A DNA stretch of 64,000 nucleotides from Novymonas esmeraldas. Its lineage: Eukaryota; Euglenozoa; Kinetoplastea; Trypanosomatida; Trypanosomatidae. The DNA is taken from the NCBI GenBank assembly GCA_019188245.1, contig JAECZO010000051.1, positions 1 to 64,000 of the forward strand. The letters are read 5' to 3'. Numbering within the stretch: position 1 is the first letter of the stretch; the number at the start of each line of letters is the position of its first letter. Of the stretch, positions 39,837 through 50,056 are shown piece by piece. The notes beneath the pieces were generated by a model. The model ran no database searches and was not told the DNA's origin. It saw only the letters and a list, made by a program, of their open reading frames with translations. Made by a program: the position numbers and the translations under genes.

Positions 39837-40202
39837 GCTGGCACACGTCGTTGGTGGGAGCAGAGGGGAAGAGGTGTATGTGTATGTGTGTGCGTGACGG
39901 GCTGAAGTCTCTCTCTCTCCATCTCTGTCCCGGCCTGATGATCCTCGATCTCTTCTCCCTTCTTTTTTTTTTTTTTTTTTTGCTCTTTCTCTTGTAGATT
40001 TGTTGCCATCTTCTCCGCTGCCGAAAAAAAAAAAAAAAGAAACGCGCGTGCTAACTCATGTCCCTCCGTTGGCCGTTCCACTCACACTGGCACGTGTCGG
40101 GTTTCGCTCTCCTCTGTGGCGCCCCAGCCTCACTCGTTTGTTCGCGAGTGCCGTCTGCCTGCTGCATCCTTTTCTCATTCCATCGAAGGTGGTGTGTGTG
40201 TG

Positions 40203-40242
40203 TCTGTGTGTCTGTGTGTCTGTGTGTCTGTGTGTCTGTGTG
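40203..40242. repeat. TCTGTGTG octamer array
   Basis: Five consecutive perfect copies of TCTGTGTG, flanked on both sides by plain TG repeats. It is a small minisatellite that probably arose inside a (TG)n tract, located in the 3' flank of the gene ending at 39836. Confidence 0.9.
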
Positions 40243-40395
40243 GGTGTGTCTATAAACGAGGACGCTCCCGGTGTAGCTTCGTGCGTGGCGGTTGTGTAGT
40301 TTCTCTCTTTCTTCTTCTGATCGTGCGGTTGACGGGTCGACCTGTTCTTCTTCGTGATGGTAATGATGGTGAAGAGGGGGACTGTGTAGAGTGCG

Positions 40396-40398
<3 letters not shown>

Positions 40399-40434
<36 letters not shown>
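40399..40434. repeat. (GT)n microsatellite
   Basis: About 18 uninterrupted GT units in the spacer between the Tyr/Gln-rich and coiled-coil protein genes. Confidence 0.93.
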
Positions 40435-40437
<3 letters not shown>

Positions 40438-40961
40438 TGGGAGGCAGGCGACGGCAATGACGAAGGCGGTGTGTATGTGTGTGTTTGTGTGTGCGGCACG
40501 CAGATGATGACCTTATGATCACGCTACTCGTGTATCTGCTCTCACCACCACCACCACTTGCCTCTGCCCTGTTAGTGTTGCTCGTCGCTCCAGATTTCCG
40601 CCCCCCTCCCCCTTTTTCTCCCCATAGACACACACACACATACACGCAGTTTGGCTACGCGCGCTGGGCGATCAGCTTTTTTTTTTTTTTTTCGCTCTTG
40701 CGACTTCCTCCGTATCCCTCCCCGCTCCCCCCCTCCCCCGTATGGTATCGCGGCAGCACCGTCTCGTCCGTTGCCGCGGTTCCTCCCGTGAGTGCTGAAG
40801 ACGACGGCGGCGGTGAACGTGCTGTGCGAGGCCCCGTCACTGCTGCACACACGAGCTGGCGGCATCAACTCCTCACACCGCTGCACGAATGCGGCGTGCG
40901 TGCGTGCATGTCCTCACCTCCTCTGCACTTCTCATTGCCTCTCGTCCTCCTCTTCTTCATC

Positions 40962-40989
<28 letters not shown>
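40962..40989. repeat. (CA)n microsatellite
   Basis: About 14 uninterrupted CA units in the same spacer as the GT tract near 40.4 kb. Confidence 0.93.
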
Positions 40990-40992
<3 letters not shown>

Positions 40993-41660
40993 CAACACAC
41001 GTGGTAGCGGGTCTGTACACCAGTGTCCTGCTACAAGTCAAACACAAGAAGAGGCTGAGCGTGGTGCCGATAACACGCTTGCAGTGGAGCTGGACCATCT
41101 CCTTCCTCTTTCTGCTCTCTTTCGTTTCTTCTTCTCCAAGGTTTATTGGCACGTGTTCACCGGTGGCGCCGACATTTGCAGCTTGCCACACAAACACACA
41201 CAAACACACCCACACACACACGCACGCGCAGACGTCATCTCATACACTCACGCAAACGAGCGAGGGGGCGTGCTCGGCGTACGCTCTCTCTCACACGCAT
41301 CTCCATCGCCTCGGCGTAGCTTCTTCCAGCGGGGACCCCCTTTGCCTGTTGCCCCACCGGCTCCACCTCTGTCGTGTACTCCAGTTTTTGGAGAGTTGAT
41401 TCATCTGCTTCTCTCTTTTTTTTTTTTTTTTTTTTAGTGTGTGTTCTGTCTTGTATCTCCGAGGGTTGTCATCCGTCTGCGGTCACCTGTGTGTCTCTCT
41501 CTCACTCTTCCCTCCCTCTTTCTCACATCTTTGCTTCTCTGCCCTCCCACCATTTTTTACGGTCGCCAGCGTGGCTGGGGGTGCTTGCGGATTCAAAGCG
41601 GAGCAGCGCCGCGTCGCGTCGCCACCGTCCTCTCTCTCTTCCTGTGATAGCTGGCCTGAC

Positions 41661-43709
41661 ATGCCCACATCACTGCTTCCGCACTCCGCCGTGGGGCTCC
41701 CTCCGAGCCCACTCTTCCTCGAGGTCGACGTGGCGCCGCAGCTGGCGGAGATCCACGACGAGTTCGCGCCGCTGCTGCGCCTCTCCGGCATCTGTGCGGT
41801 GCAGGGCAGCGGCGCCGGTGTGGCGCCGAACGGCACGAGCACCAGCGCAGCCCATTCTGGAAGCGATGAAGAAGACGTCCGCGGCAGGCGCAGTCCAGCC
41901 ATGTCCCCAGTCCGCGCCGCTGAGAGCAAACTGGCGGAGCTCACTGCACCCGTCGCCGTGTTGCTGCCGCCGCCCATGTCGAATGAAGACGTCGCCTTCA
42001 TCGCACAGTACGTGCGCCGCTGCCGCGCGCAGGAGGAGAGCGAGCGGCTCTACATCGCCCTTGTCTTTCAGGAGTACAAGAAGCGCAAGAGCGTGGAGCT
42101 GAAGCGGGAGACCGAGGTGGCCGCGTGGCGGGGTGAGCTGGTGCGGCTGAGGGAGAGAGAGTTGCCGCCAGAGGTGCGCGCTGCGGCGAGCGAGATGGCG
42201 GCGAACGAAACGGCGGCCCGGGCGGCGGTGCTGGACGCACACGACAAGTTCGTCGTCTGGGTCGCGGAGACGACGCCGCAGTGGGTCGAGGCGGCGCAGC
42301 GGGCGGAGCGGCAGCGGCTGGAGAACGAGTCGGCGAAGAAGGCCGCCATGGCGGCCGCACGCGAGGCGCTGGCGCTGGAGCTCGCCATGGGGCGGCAGCT
42401 CGACGACGTCAGCGGCCGCAGCTCTCCACAGAGCGCCGGAGTCGTGGCCGGCGTCAACGAGGACGGCACCCTGTCCTATGACCCGGTGGTCTCCATCGCT
42501 GCGCCGGCGCGGACGCCGGGGGAGGCGACCGAGGTGCTCTCTCCGACGGAGCTGCGGCGCAAGGCGATTCACATGCTCGAGGCGGAGGAGGCGGAGGTGA
42601 AGCGTCGTCGTGAGGGGCAGCTGCGTCTACTGCGCGTGCAGGAGGAGCAGCTGCGTGCCGAGATGGCGCTGAAGGCGCAGCACGACCAGGCGGAGGCTGA
42701 GCGGCGCGAGCGCGAAGCCGCGCAGACGCGGGAGGACGACATGGCGCGTCGGTACGATGCGCTGCTGCAGGAGGAGTTTGCGGTGCAGCAGCGGCTGCGT
42801 GAGCGCGAGGAGGCGGAGCGGCTGCAGGAGACGGAGCGGCAGACGAGGTTGGCAGCGGTGGCGGCGGAGGAGGAGCAGTTGCGTCGCCGCCTCAAGGAGG
42901 CCGAGGACCGACGTGTGGCGTCAGAGGAGGAGACGGCGCGTGTGGCGCGGGAGGCGAAGATGCGCGAGGTCCGCGAGCAGGAGGAGCAGCTGCGGCAGCG
43001 CATCGCGACGCGCACGGCCGCCGCGGAGGCGGAGCGTCAGGCGCGGGAGGCCGAGGCGCGCATCCACGCTGAGGCCGCCGCCGTACGCGCTCAACAGGCA
43101 GAGGCGCTGCAGCGCGCCAATGCGCAACGGGAGCAGAGCGAGAAGGAGAGACAGCTTGCCTACCTCCGGGAGCAGGAGGAGGCGTACAAGCGCCGTCTTC
43201 GCGAGAAGGAGCTGGCGGAGATCGAGGAGAAGCGGCGCGCTGCCGAGGCGCAGTGGCGACACAGCACCGCTGCTGCTGCCGCCGCCGGGTCCGCCCCCGC
43301 CTGGGCTGGTCACTCCGCCTTCACCGCATCTCCCAGCCCGATGGTGGCGCCGGGGATGTACCACCTACCGGCACACGCCCCTTCGAGCGCCTACCCCCCC
43401 GCCATGCCACATCACGGCTACCAGTCGATGCCGACAGCGCCGGTGCAGCACCCGCCGCCCTCCGGCGGCTACTACACCCACCTCGGCACACCAGCAGCGG
43501 GGGCGATGTCTGTGGCCGGCATGCCAGCCCCGCCACCACGACCGGACTTTGGGGGCTACGCTGTCCCCCAGCCCTACGCCCAGCCCTACCCGTACGCGGC
43601 TGCCGGTGCGCCGGTCTACTACCCCGGCCCCCCACACGGTGGTGCCTCGCCGGCGATGACGGCTGCAGCGCCGTCGCCATACGCACCAGCAGCCATGTAC
43701 CCTCACTGA
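41661..43709 (+). CDS. Long coiled-coil protein with Pro-rich C terminus
   Basis: This 682-residue protein has two parts. Residues about 95-540 are dominated by Glu, Arg, Ala and Gln with heptad spacing, for example EEEQLRRRLKEAEDRRV and REQEEQLRQRIATRTAAAEAERQ, giving long coiled coils that are often basic-acidic alternating single alpha-helix-like segments. From about 550 the chain is rich in Pro, Tyr, His and Ala (PPSGGYYTHLG, YAVPQPYAQPYPY), probably disordered. The first about 90 residues are Ser/Pro-rich with a short ordered part. Proteins of this type in trypanosomatids are often cytoskeletal (flagellum attachment, basal body), but nothing identifies the site. The frame extends upstream of the ATG in pyrimidine-derived sequence; 41661 is the first in-frame ATG after the T-tract acceptor. 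Confidence 0.82.
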   Translation: MPTSLLPHSAVGLPPSPLFLEVDVAPQLAEIHDEFAPLLRLSGICAVQGSGAGVAPNGTSTSAAHSGSDEEDVRGRRSPAMSPVRAAESKLAELTAPVAVLLPPPMSNEDVAFIAQYVRRCRAQEESERLYIALVFQEYKKRKSVELKRETEVAAWRGELVRLRERELPPEVRAAASEMAANETAARAAVLDAHDKFVVWVAETTPQWVEAAQRAERQRLENESAKKAAMAAAREALALELAMGRQLDDVSGRSSPQSAGVVAGVNEDGTLSYDPVVSIAAPARTPGEATEVLSPTELRRKAIHMLEAEEAEVKRRREGQLRLLRVQEEQLRAEMALKAQHDQAEAERREREAAQTREDDMARRYDALLQEEFAVQQRLREREEAERLQETERQTRLAAVAAEEEQLRRRLKEAEDRRVASEEETARVAREAKMREVREQEEQLRQRIATRTAAAEAERQAREAEARIHAEAAAVRAQQAEALQRANAQREQSEKERQLAYLREQEEAYKRRLREKELAEIEEKRRAAEAQWRHSTAAAAAAGSAPAWAGHSAFTASPSPMVAPGMYHLPAHAPSSAYPPAMPHHGYQSMPTAPVQHPPPSGGYYTHLGTPAAGAMSVAGMPAPPPRPDFGGYAVPQPYAQPYPYAAAGAPVYYPGPPHGGASPAMTAAAPSPYAPAAMYPH

Positions 43710-45561
43710 GAGGCAGCACCCGCGAGTCTGGGGTGATGTGCGGCTGCGTCGCCATGGAGAAGAAGCAGCTGTGCACGCCCCTGTCACGGGTCGCGTCCCT
43801 CCTGGCTGTCCTGCCGTGGCCGCGGCCGGACTCCCTCTGCATCGAGTTCACGCCACCGTTACACCCACGCGCGAGTTGCTCCTGCGACTCTCTTCATGTC
43901 CGCCGCCTCGTAGTGGGACAGGTGTGTGTGTGTGTGTCCCATCCTGTGTTGCTGGCCTTGTCGAGCCAACTGCCATTGGAGCGCATCTGCTTCTCTTTCT
44001 TTTCTTCTTCTTTTTTTTTTGGTTTGGCGTGTGCGAGTGTCTGTGTGTGTGTGTTTGTGTTGCGACGTCCGCCTTCTTTTTGCATATCGCGGATACTGTG
44101 CCTGCCGTGCTGCGCGCGGCACTGGGCACGTCCGTCTGCATTTTACCTAGTTGCCTGTACTTGTCCTTTCTCTCACACTCTTGCATACACACACACACAC
44201 ACACTCATACTCACGCATGGCTGTGGGGAACAGATCATCTCCACGTATGGCGCCGCGCATGGCCTCTCCCTCCCTGTGCATCTGCGTGCGTGTGCCCACT
44301 CGGCACTCTCGCGGCCCTCGCTGTCTCCACCAAGGCGGTAACAGGCTCTGGCTGTGGCTGCCATGGCGTCTCAGCTAAGCGCGCACACACACACACACAC
44401 ACACACGTACATTTACACGTGCGTGTGTGAGCGTTCGTTCGCTGCGTCTTGTGCGTCCTCACAACCGCCGTCTCCTCTGGCCTCCCTCCCTCACCCCATA
44501 CCTCTCTCTCTGTCCCTCCTCCTCCTTCGTGTTTCATCGGCACCGGCGAAGGACGCCGACGCGCGCCCAACATCCGTACCACAGTTGCCGCCATACACCG
44601 GCTGCTTGCTGGCCTCCTTTCCCCCCCCCCATCTACCCTCCAGTTCCTGCCGCGGTGTTGTCAGCTGCGCCGCCCCCACCGACTTCGCTCTCCACCTCTT
44701 CCGCTCTTCCACCGCACCCGCCGCCGTTGGTGTCGTCGGTGCTCCGGCGCACTCGAGAGAGTCTCCCCCCCCTCCTTCTCCTCGGCGTCACCTCCACTGT
44801 GTTCGTTCCGTTCTCTTCTTCTTCCATCGTCCACTGCACCGCGCTGCGTCCGTGCACGGCGACCGCACAACTCCGATTCGAGCAAGAGGCACTCCAATCG
44901 CCCCTCCCCTCTCTCCCCCCCAAAAAAGAAACGGAGAGTGCGGTGACGGGTCGCAGAGTGCGACGAGCTGGACAGCTCACCCTGTTGCCCTCAGCCTCTT
45001 CTTGTGCGTTGCGCGCGCGCAGCACGGCGTGCGCGCCACAGTCTCTTTCTCCCTCTCTCTTTTCCTTCTGCTGAGAGAGAGAGAAGGCCCCCCCCTCCCT
45101 TGTGCGTGTGTGTGTGTGTGTGCATGTATGTGTGTAGGGCAGCTAATCTCTGCCCACACAACCTCATTTGTTCTCCGAGAGGCCCTCTGTACGTTGTGGA
45201 CAGCGTGTCTCACGCTGTGTTCCCCTCTTCCCCCCCCTTCCCTCTCTGCGTTTCTGTGTAAGTGGTGCTCCTTTCCTTCTTGTCTCTTGCTCTTGTCGGT
45301 GCACTTGTGCGTCTGCACTTCTTTTTGTCTCACCTCTTTTTCGTTTCTGTGCGTGTGTTATTTGTGTGTGTCTGCCGATCTCGCTGATCGTCGTCTCCGC
45401 TGCGTTTTGAAAGAGTAAGAGTAAGAGAGAGTGTGTGTGTGACCTCTCCTCCTTCCTCGTCACCTCGTTTGTGTGCTTTTGGGATTTCGTACGTAGTTTC
45501 GTGTGAGCTGATTTGGTGGCCTCGGTGCGAGTAGACGGCAAGCACTTCTCTTCATCGTAAG

Positions 45562-45602
<41 letters not shown>

Positions 45603-45637
45603 GCAGCAGCGGCAGTAGCGGTGGTGGGCGGACTCGC
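43710..45637. other. Intergenic region before the protein kinase gene
   Basis: No gene. It contains a T10 run (about 44011-44020), TG/CA patches (about 44189-44205, 44386-44406, 45106-45134), several CT-rich stretches and a long (CA)n tract (45563-45600) that stops 37 nt before the kinase ATG. The acceptor for the kinase mRNA is not obvious; CT-rich sequence at about 45443-45465 is a candidate tract. Pro/Ser/Arg-rich open frames in several overlapping registers are treated as by-products of composition. Confidence 0.65.
45563..45600. repeat. (CA)n microsatellite close to the kinase start
   Basis: Nineteen uninterrupted CA units end 37 nt before the ATG at 45638. If the acceptor lies upstream, as expected, the repeat is in the 5' UTR of the kinase mRNA. 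Confidence 0.9.
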
Positions 45638-48600
45638 ATGAGCTCGCTGCCCAACGCCTCCCCCTCGCTTGACGTCCCTGATGACACAGCCGCCGCCGTC
45701 CTACGCAGCCGCAACGGGTATCTCGAGTGCCACCGGTGCCACAGGCAGTGCAAAAGTCAGACGTGGCTCCTGAAGCACCTGGAGGCCTGCTCCAAAGCTG
45801 AGAGCACCCCCACTACTCGCAGGCACTCCGCCTCAGGCTACGGCAGCGCCGGCTCCTCTCACGCGGCGCTGCTGGCGCCTGCTAAAGCCATGCACGCCGG
45901 TTCCCGCCGCCTCTCGCGCACTTCCGCCACCGAGGATGCGGCGCCGCCGCTGCTCGAGTCTGTGGGCACGTCCACATCATCGTCCAACGCGTCGTACCCG
46001 CACGTGTACATCCGCAATCCATCGCGGCTGACACAGTCCGCCAACGGCCGCCGTGGTCGCGATGGCTCCCTTTCCGACTCGACGTCTCCAGGGGCGGGTG
46101 ACCACCTCCGCGCCGCCACCTTCTCCGGCGTCGCGTCACGCGGCGTGCGTGGCGAGTCGGGTCGCGTGGTGCTGACCGCCACATCTCAGCCATCGCCGAA
46201 CGGTCTCATCGACGACGTTTCTGCGTCTGCTTTCGCAGCCGCCAACGGCCGATCTCGGCCAGCGAGCCCGTCTCAATGCAGCTCGTCCCACGTTGGAGGC
46301 CCGTGGTGGCCACGGATCGGCGGGAGCGGCGGTGACGGCAGCGGCTCCCCCCGTGGACTCGCAGCGTCTGGCCGCGCCTCCGCGCCATCCGGGACACCGG
46401 TGTCCTCCTTCGTCTCCGCCGGCCACGACGGGGCCGAGGTGCCGCAGCGACCGCAGCAGCAGCCGCAGCGCCGCCGTCTCGGTCGACAAGGCAGCTTCCG
46501 GCTGAAGTCCGAGAACACCTGGACGCAGTTCACCCCCAGCACATCGGAGGAGGAGGACAGCGACGACAACGGCGGCGGCGACGTGCACGATGAGCGTGAC
46601 GGGTCGCTGCTCGGCCGCTTCAGCGGGCACTCGTCGCGGGAGTGCGGCGGCGTGCGAGTGAACGGCCACCCACCCGCGCGTGGCCATGACGGCTCCCCCG
46701 ACGCATGGCTCCATGAGCGACAGCTCAGCGAAGGGAGCCATCGCAACGGCGCCGGCACCCCACACACCGCCGGCGACGTCAGCCGTCGCTCGGCAACGCG
46801 CGGTCCGCACGGGACGAGCCTCCCGCGTGAGGCAGAGCGGCAGGTGCCACAGCTCTTCTCGGGCTCGATCGGCGACTTGTCCCCAATGGAGCAGCACGCC
46901 GGCGGCGTGGGGGACGGGTGGCCGACCGCAGGCAGCGGCGCGAACAGCGGCCGCCTCCACCGCTCTGCGCGCGACAGCCTCTCGCAAGGAAGTCTCAGCC
47001 GCATGTCGTCCTCCGCCTCGCCCATGTTCGCGCAAGGCATCGGCAGCCCAAGTCTGCTGCCCATCAACATCTCCCCCACAAACCCCGCCGTCACCTTCGT
47101 CAGCCAGAGCCGTCTCGGCGGCTTAAACGCGAGCGCGAGCGGCGGCGGCGGCGGCGGTGGCGCCCGCACGCCGCGTCACGGTGACCGCAGCGGTGCTGCC
47201 ACCCCACGCGCCATCTCGTTCCAGCGCGGCCGCGCCGTCGGCTCCGGCGGCTTCGGCACTGTGTACCAGGCCATCCTGTCCGACGGCTCCCTCGCCGCGG
47301 TGAAGGAGCTGAAGCTGGAGAACACAAACCTAAAGGCGATCGACCGCGAGGTGCGCGCCATGAGCAGCATCCCACTCCACCCCAACTGCGTCCGCTACCT
47401 CGGGTCCCGCTACAGTGCGCATCACTACTACATCATTATGGAGTACATAAGTGGGGGCAGCATCAACTCTCTCCGCAAGTCGGTGGGGCGGTTCCGTGAG
47501 TCGGTCTTTCAGCGCTACGCCTACATGGTGCTCCTCGGCCTCTCCCACCTCCACGCGAACGGCATCGTGCACCGCGACATCAAAGGCGCCAACGTGCTGC
47601 TCGACGAGAGCGGCTGTGCAAAGATCGTCGACTTCGGCTGCAGCCGCGACCTGAACCAGGCGACGACGACGCAGAGTGGCGGCGGCACACCGCTGTGGAT
47701 GGCGCCGGAGGTGTGCCGCGGCGAGCCCACCACGGTCAAGTCCGACGTCTGGGCCTTCGGCTGCCTCTGTCTCGAGATGACGAACGAAACCGGCGTGCCG
47801 TGGAACTTCCCTCCCGGCATGACGCTCCAGGGCGTCGTGTACGCGTTGGCCTGTGCCAAGTCGTCGCCGCCGATCCCCTCGGATCTCTCCCCAGAGGCGC
47901 AGGACTTCCTGCAGCGCTGCCTCCTCGTCGACCCTGTGGAGCGCGCCACCGTGGCGGAGCTGCTACAGCACCCCTTCTTCGACGTGGATCTGATGGAGGA
48001 CTCGGAGGAGGACGAGCTCCTCTCGTCCAGCGGAGCGAGTGCGCGGCAGTCGGCCGTGAAGCGCGCCGTCCGCCACATGAACCGAAGCAGCGCGCTAGAC
48101 GCCGCCACCCATCACCGGCGGCGCCACGACGAGAGCGATAATGGCGAGGAGGAGGAGGAGGAAGATGAGGAGTTCGGCGGCGGCGGCGGCGGTGGTGGTG
48201 GTGGCACGCGGTGCAACCGAGGGATGCGGAGCTTCATTGGGGCACCGATCTCGCCGCGCGACGTGCGCGACAGCGGAGGCGGAGGACCCCGCATGCGTGA
48301 GGCCGATCTGGCTACCATGTCGCACTCAACGCACTCGCACTCCAAGAGTCCATCAGGCCCGCAGCTGGATCACTACACGCGCAGCGTGAACGTTGGCTTC
48401 AGCTTGTCGGCCGTGGAGGAGGAGGATGAGGAGGAGGACGGTGGTGGCGGTGGCGGTCGCGGTGGCGGCGACAGCCGAGGGCCGGTTGCGGCCATGTGTG
48501 CCCCGGCGGCAGCCTCTCCCGGCCCCTGCGTCGTAGAAGGGGCGCCACCCGCCATTTCAGAGACGGCCGTGCCCGCCAACCGCCGCCGTGTCACCGAGGT

Positions 48601-50056
48601 GGTTGTCGAGAGTGTCGAGGAGGATGAGGACGAGTACACGCAGATGATCACGGAGATGATCACCGAGGCGCGTGAGGCGTACACGGACGAGGAGCGGCGC
48701 ATGACGGAGCGCCGGCGGCTGCGCAACGAGGCGTACCTGAGCAGCGACGACGATGACACAACCGCCACCGCCACCGCGAACACCGGCAGCAACGCCAGCA
48801 AGAACGCACACGAAGTCGGAAGCGACGGCGGGAGTTCGGGTGAGGCGGCGGAGGGCAGCCACCCCAGAGATGCCGAGAGCGACATGAGCGCGCTCAGCGG
48901 CAGCGACGCAGACGACGGCGGCAACGAGGGGTCTCCCGGTGGGCCGCGGCACCACTCGCTAGGGGAAACATGGCGCACGCGATCCGCACGCGCCTCCGCC
49001 GCCTCTAAGAGTCCGGAGCCACCGCACAACGTGAGCGGCCGTGTGCCGCACCTGCCCAACGGGAGTGAGGCGGCGGCGCCGGCCGCGTCCATCGCGCGTG
49101 AGGCCGTTCTTGGGCCGGCCGCTCGCGCAGGTGCATCGCCGCCAGCGCGGTCGCCAGCCCAGCCACACATCGACCCCACCAACATGTCCATCTCCATGTA
49201 CACCCCAAGCGCGTCCACCGCGTCGGTGTTGGTCGCCGGCGTGGCGCCACCGTCGCCGCGGCATCGCTCCCCTCACAGCGTCTACCTCGACTCCTCCTCC
49301 GCCGTCACCCATTCGCCGCAGCCGCAGCTGCAGCCGCAGCCGCCCGTCGGTCTGGCGCACAGCGGCGCCGTCGTGAGCACGTCGCCGTCAGACGCACGAC
49401 TCGGTTACTCACCTCACGAGTCTGGAGGCCCGGCGGGGCCGCGTCCACCCCTCGGCAGCGCCGGTCCTTTCGCAGTGAGCGACCAGCGCAGCAGCAACGC
49501 CCGCATCCCACCTCCGCCGCCGTTGGAGTCGGCGGCGTCGTCGTCGATGAACCCCGCCTCGTCACACGCCGAGTTCGCCGGCAGCCCAATCGAGTGGTAC
49601 ACCGGCGGGTCTGGCCGACTCGAGCCCGGCGGCGGCGGCGTCGGCAGTGGCGCTACGTGGAAGACGGCCGCGTCGGGGCGACTCTCCAAGGAGCTCTCCA
49701 TGGCGCAGAAGGAAATGCAGGAGATGTTGGACTGGGGCAGCGACTGCCGCCACACGCTCTTGTCGCCGGACACAGACCGGCGCGGCTCCAAGACGTCATC
49801 GTCCTTCGTTGCGAACCCCAGTGCCGGTCGCGGCTCTGACGGACACGCTCCTCACCGCCACAACCGTCTCCTCCACTGGAGCCGTAGCAGTCACGATGAA
49901 GACCTGGACTCCTCCGGGCGTGCGTCGCTGGCGGAGCAGCTCTCTCGGCGTGAGTCGGCGGCGCTCTTCTCTACGGAGACGGTGGCCGCCGCAACGCCGG
50001 CGTCCAAGCGTCGGCACTCGGGCCTCAGCATCTTTCGCAGTCGAAAGAGCAAGTAA
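45638..50056 (+). CDS. Large STE-type protein kinase with N-terminal zinc-finger-like motif
   Basis: A 1472-residue Ser/Thr kinase. The catalytic domain spans about 526-790: glycine loop GSGGFGTVY (from G535), ATP lysine K556 in AAVKELK, HRD at 645-647 followed by IKGANVLL, DFG at 665-667, and GTPLWMAPEV. The HRDIKGANVLLD and GGTPLWMAPEV wording is that of the STE11/MEKK group, which heads MAP-kinase cascades, and all catalytic residues are present. A short Cys2-His-Cys-like motif lies near the N terminus (about 28-46; CHRCHRQCKSQTWLLKHLEAC). Most of the rest is disordered, with Ser/Gly/Pro runs, poly-Gly patches and several acidic Glu/Asp blocks after the kinase domain. No membrane span is seen. 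The ATG at 45638 is the first in the frame. Substrates and upstream signals are unknown. Confidence 0.93.
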   Translation: MSSLPNASPSLDVPDDTAAAVLRSRNGYLECHRCHRQCKSQTWLLKHLEACSKAESTPTTRRHSASGYGSAGSSHAALLAPAKAMHAGSRRLSRTSATEDAAPPLLESVGTSTSSSNASYPHVYIRNPSRLTQSANGRRGRDGSLSDSTSPGAGDHLRAATFSGVASRGVRGESGRVVLTATSQPSPNGLIDDVSASAFAAANGRSRPASPSQCSSSHVGGPWWPRIGGSGGDGSGSPRGLAASGRASAPSGTPVSSFVSAGHDGAEVPQRPQQQPQRRRLGRQGSFRLKSENTWTQFTPSTSEEEDSDDNGGGDVHDERDGSLLGRFSGHSSRECGGVRVNGHPPARGHDGSPDAWLHERQLSEGSHRNGAGTPHTAGDVSRRSATRGPHGTSLPREAERQVPQLFSGSIGDLSPMEQHAGGVGDGWPTAGSGANSGRLHRSARDSLSQGSLSRMSSSASPMFAQGIGSPSLLPINISPTNPAVTFVSQSRLGGLNASASGGGGGGGARTPRHGDRSGAATPRAISFQRGRAVGSGGFGTVYQAILSDGSLAAVKELKLENTNLKAIDREVRAMSSIPLHPNCVRYLGSRYSAHHYYIIMEYISGGSINSLRKSVGRFRESVFQRYAYMVLLGLSHLHANGIVHRDIKGANVLLDESGCAKIVDFGCSRDLNQATTTQSGGGTPLWMAPEVCRGEPTTVKSDVWAFGCLCLEMTNETGVPWNFPPGMTLQGVVYALACAKSSPPIPSDLSPEAQDFLQRCLLVDPVERATVAELLQHPFFDVDLMEDSEEDELLSSSGASARQSAVKRAVRHMNRSSALDAATHHRRRHDESDNGEEEEEEDEEFGGGGGGGGGGTRCNRGMRSFIGAPISPRDVRDSGGGGPRMREADLATMSHSTHSHSKSPSGPQLDHYTRSVNVGFSLSAVEEEDEEEDGGGGGGRGGGDSRGPVAAMCAPAAASPGPCVVEGAPPAISETAVPANRRRVTEVVVESVEEDEDEYTQMITEMITEAREAYTDEERRMTERRRLRNEAYLSSDDDDTTATATANTGSNASKNAHEVGSDGGSSGEAAEGSHPRDAESDMSALSGSDADDGGNEGSPGGPRHHSLGETWRTRSARASAASKSPEPPHNVSGRVPHLPNGSEAAAPAASIAREAVLGPAARAGASPPARSPAQPHIDPTNMSISMYTPSASTASVLVAGVAPPSPRHRSPHSVYLDSSSAVTHSPQPQLQPQPPVGLAHSGAVVSTSPSDARLGYSPHESGGPAGPRPPLGSAGPFAVSDQRSSNARIPPPPPLESAASSSMNPASSHAEFAGSPIEWYTGGSGRLEPGGGGVGSGATWKTAASGRLSKELSMAQKEMQEMLDWGSDCRHTLLSPDTDRRGSKTSSSFVANPSAGRGSDGHAPHRHNRLLHWSRSSHDEDLDSSGRASLAEQLSRRESAALFSTETVAAATPASKRRHSGLSIFRSRKSK

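Larger units (their letters stand above)
39837..41660. other. Intergenic region with several GT/CA repeats
   Basis: No gene. It carries T17-18 and A15-16 runs (about 39963-39980 and 40024-40039), a TCTGTGTG octamer array (40203-40242), (GT)n (40399-40434), (CA)n (40962-40989), and the T19 tract (about 41417-41435) ending in TTTAG (AG 41436-41437), which is the likely acceptor for the coiled-coil gene. The leader after this AG is about 220 nt. Confidence 0.7.

Noticed and set aside
43710-45637. Pro/Ser/Arg-rich frames of up to 354 codons before the kinase gene
   Set aside because: Open in several frames at once over pyrimidine-rich DNA and without protein-like sequence.
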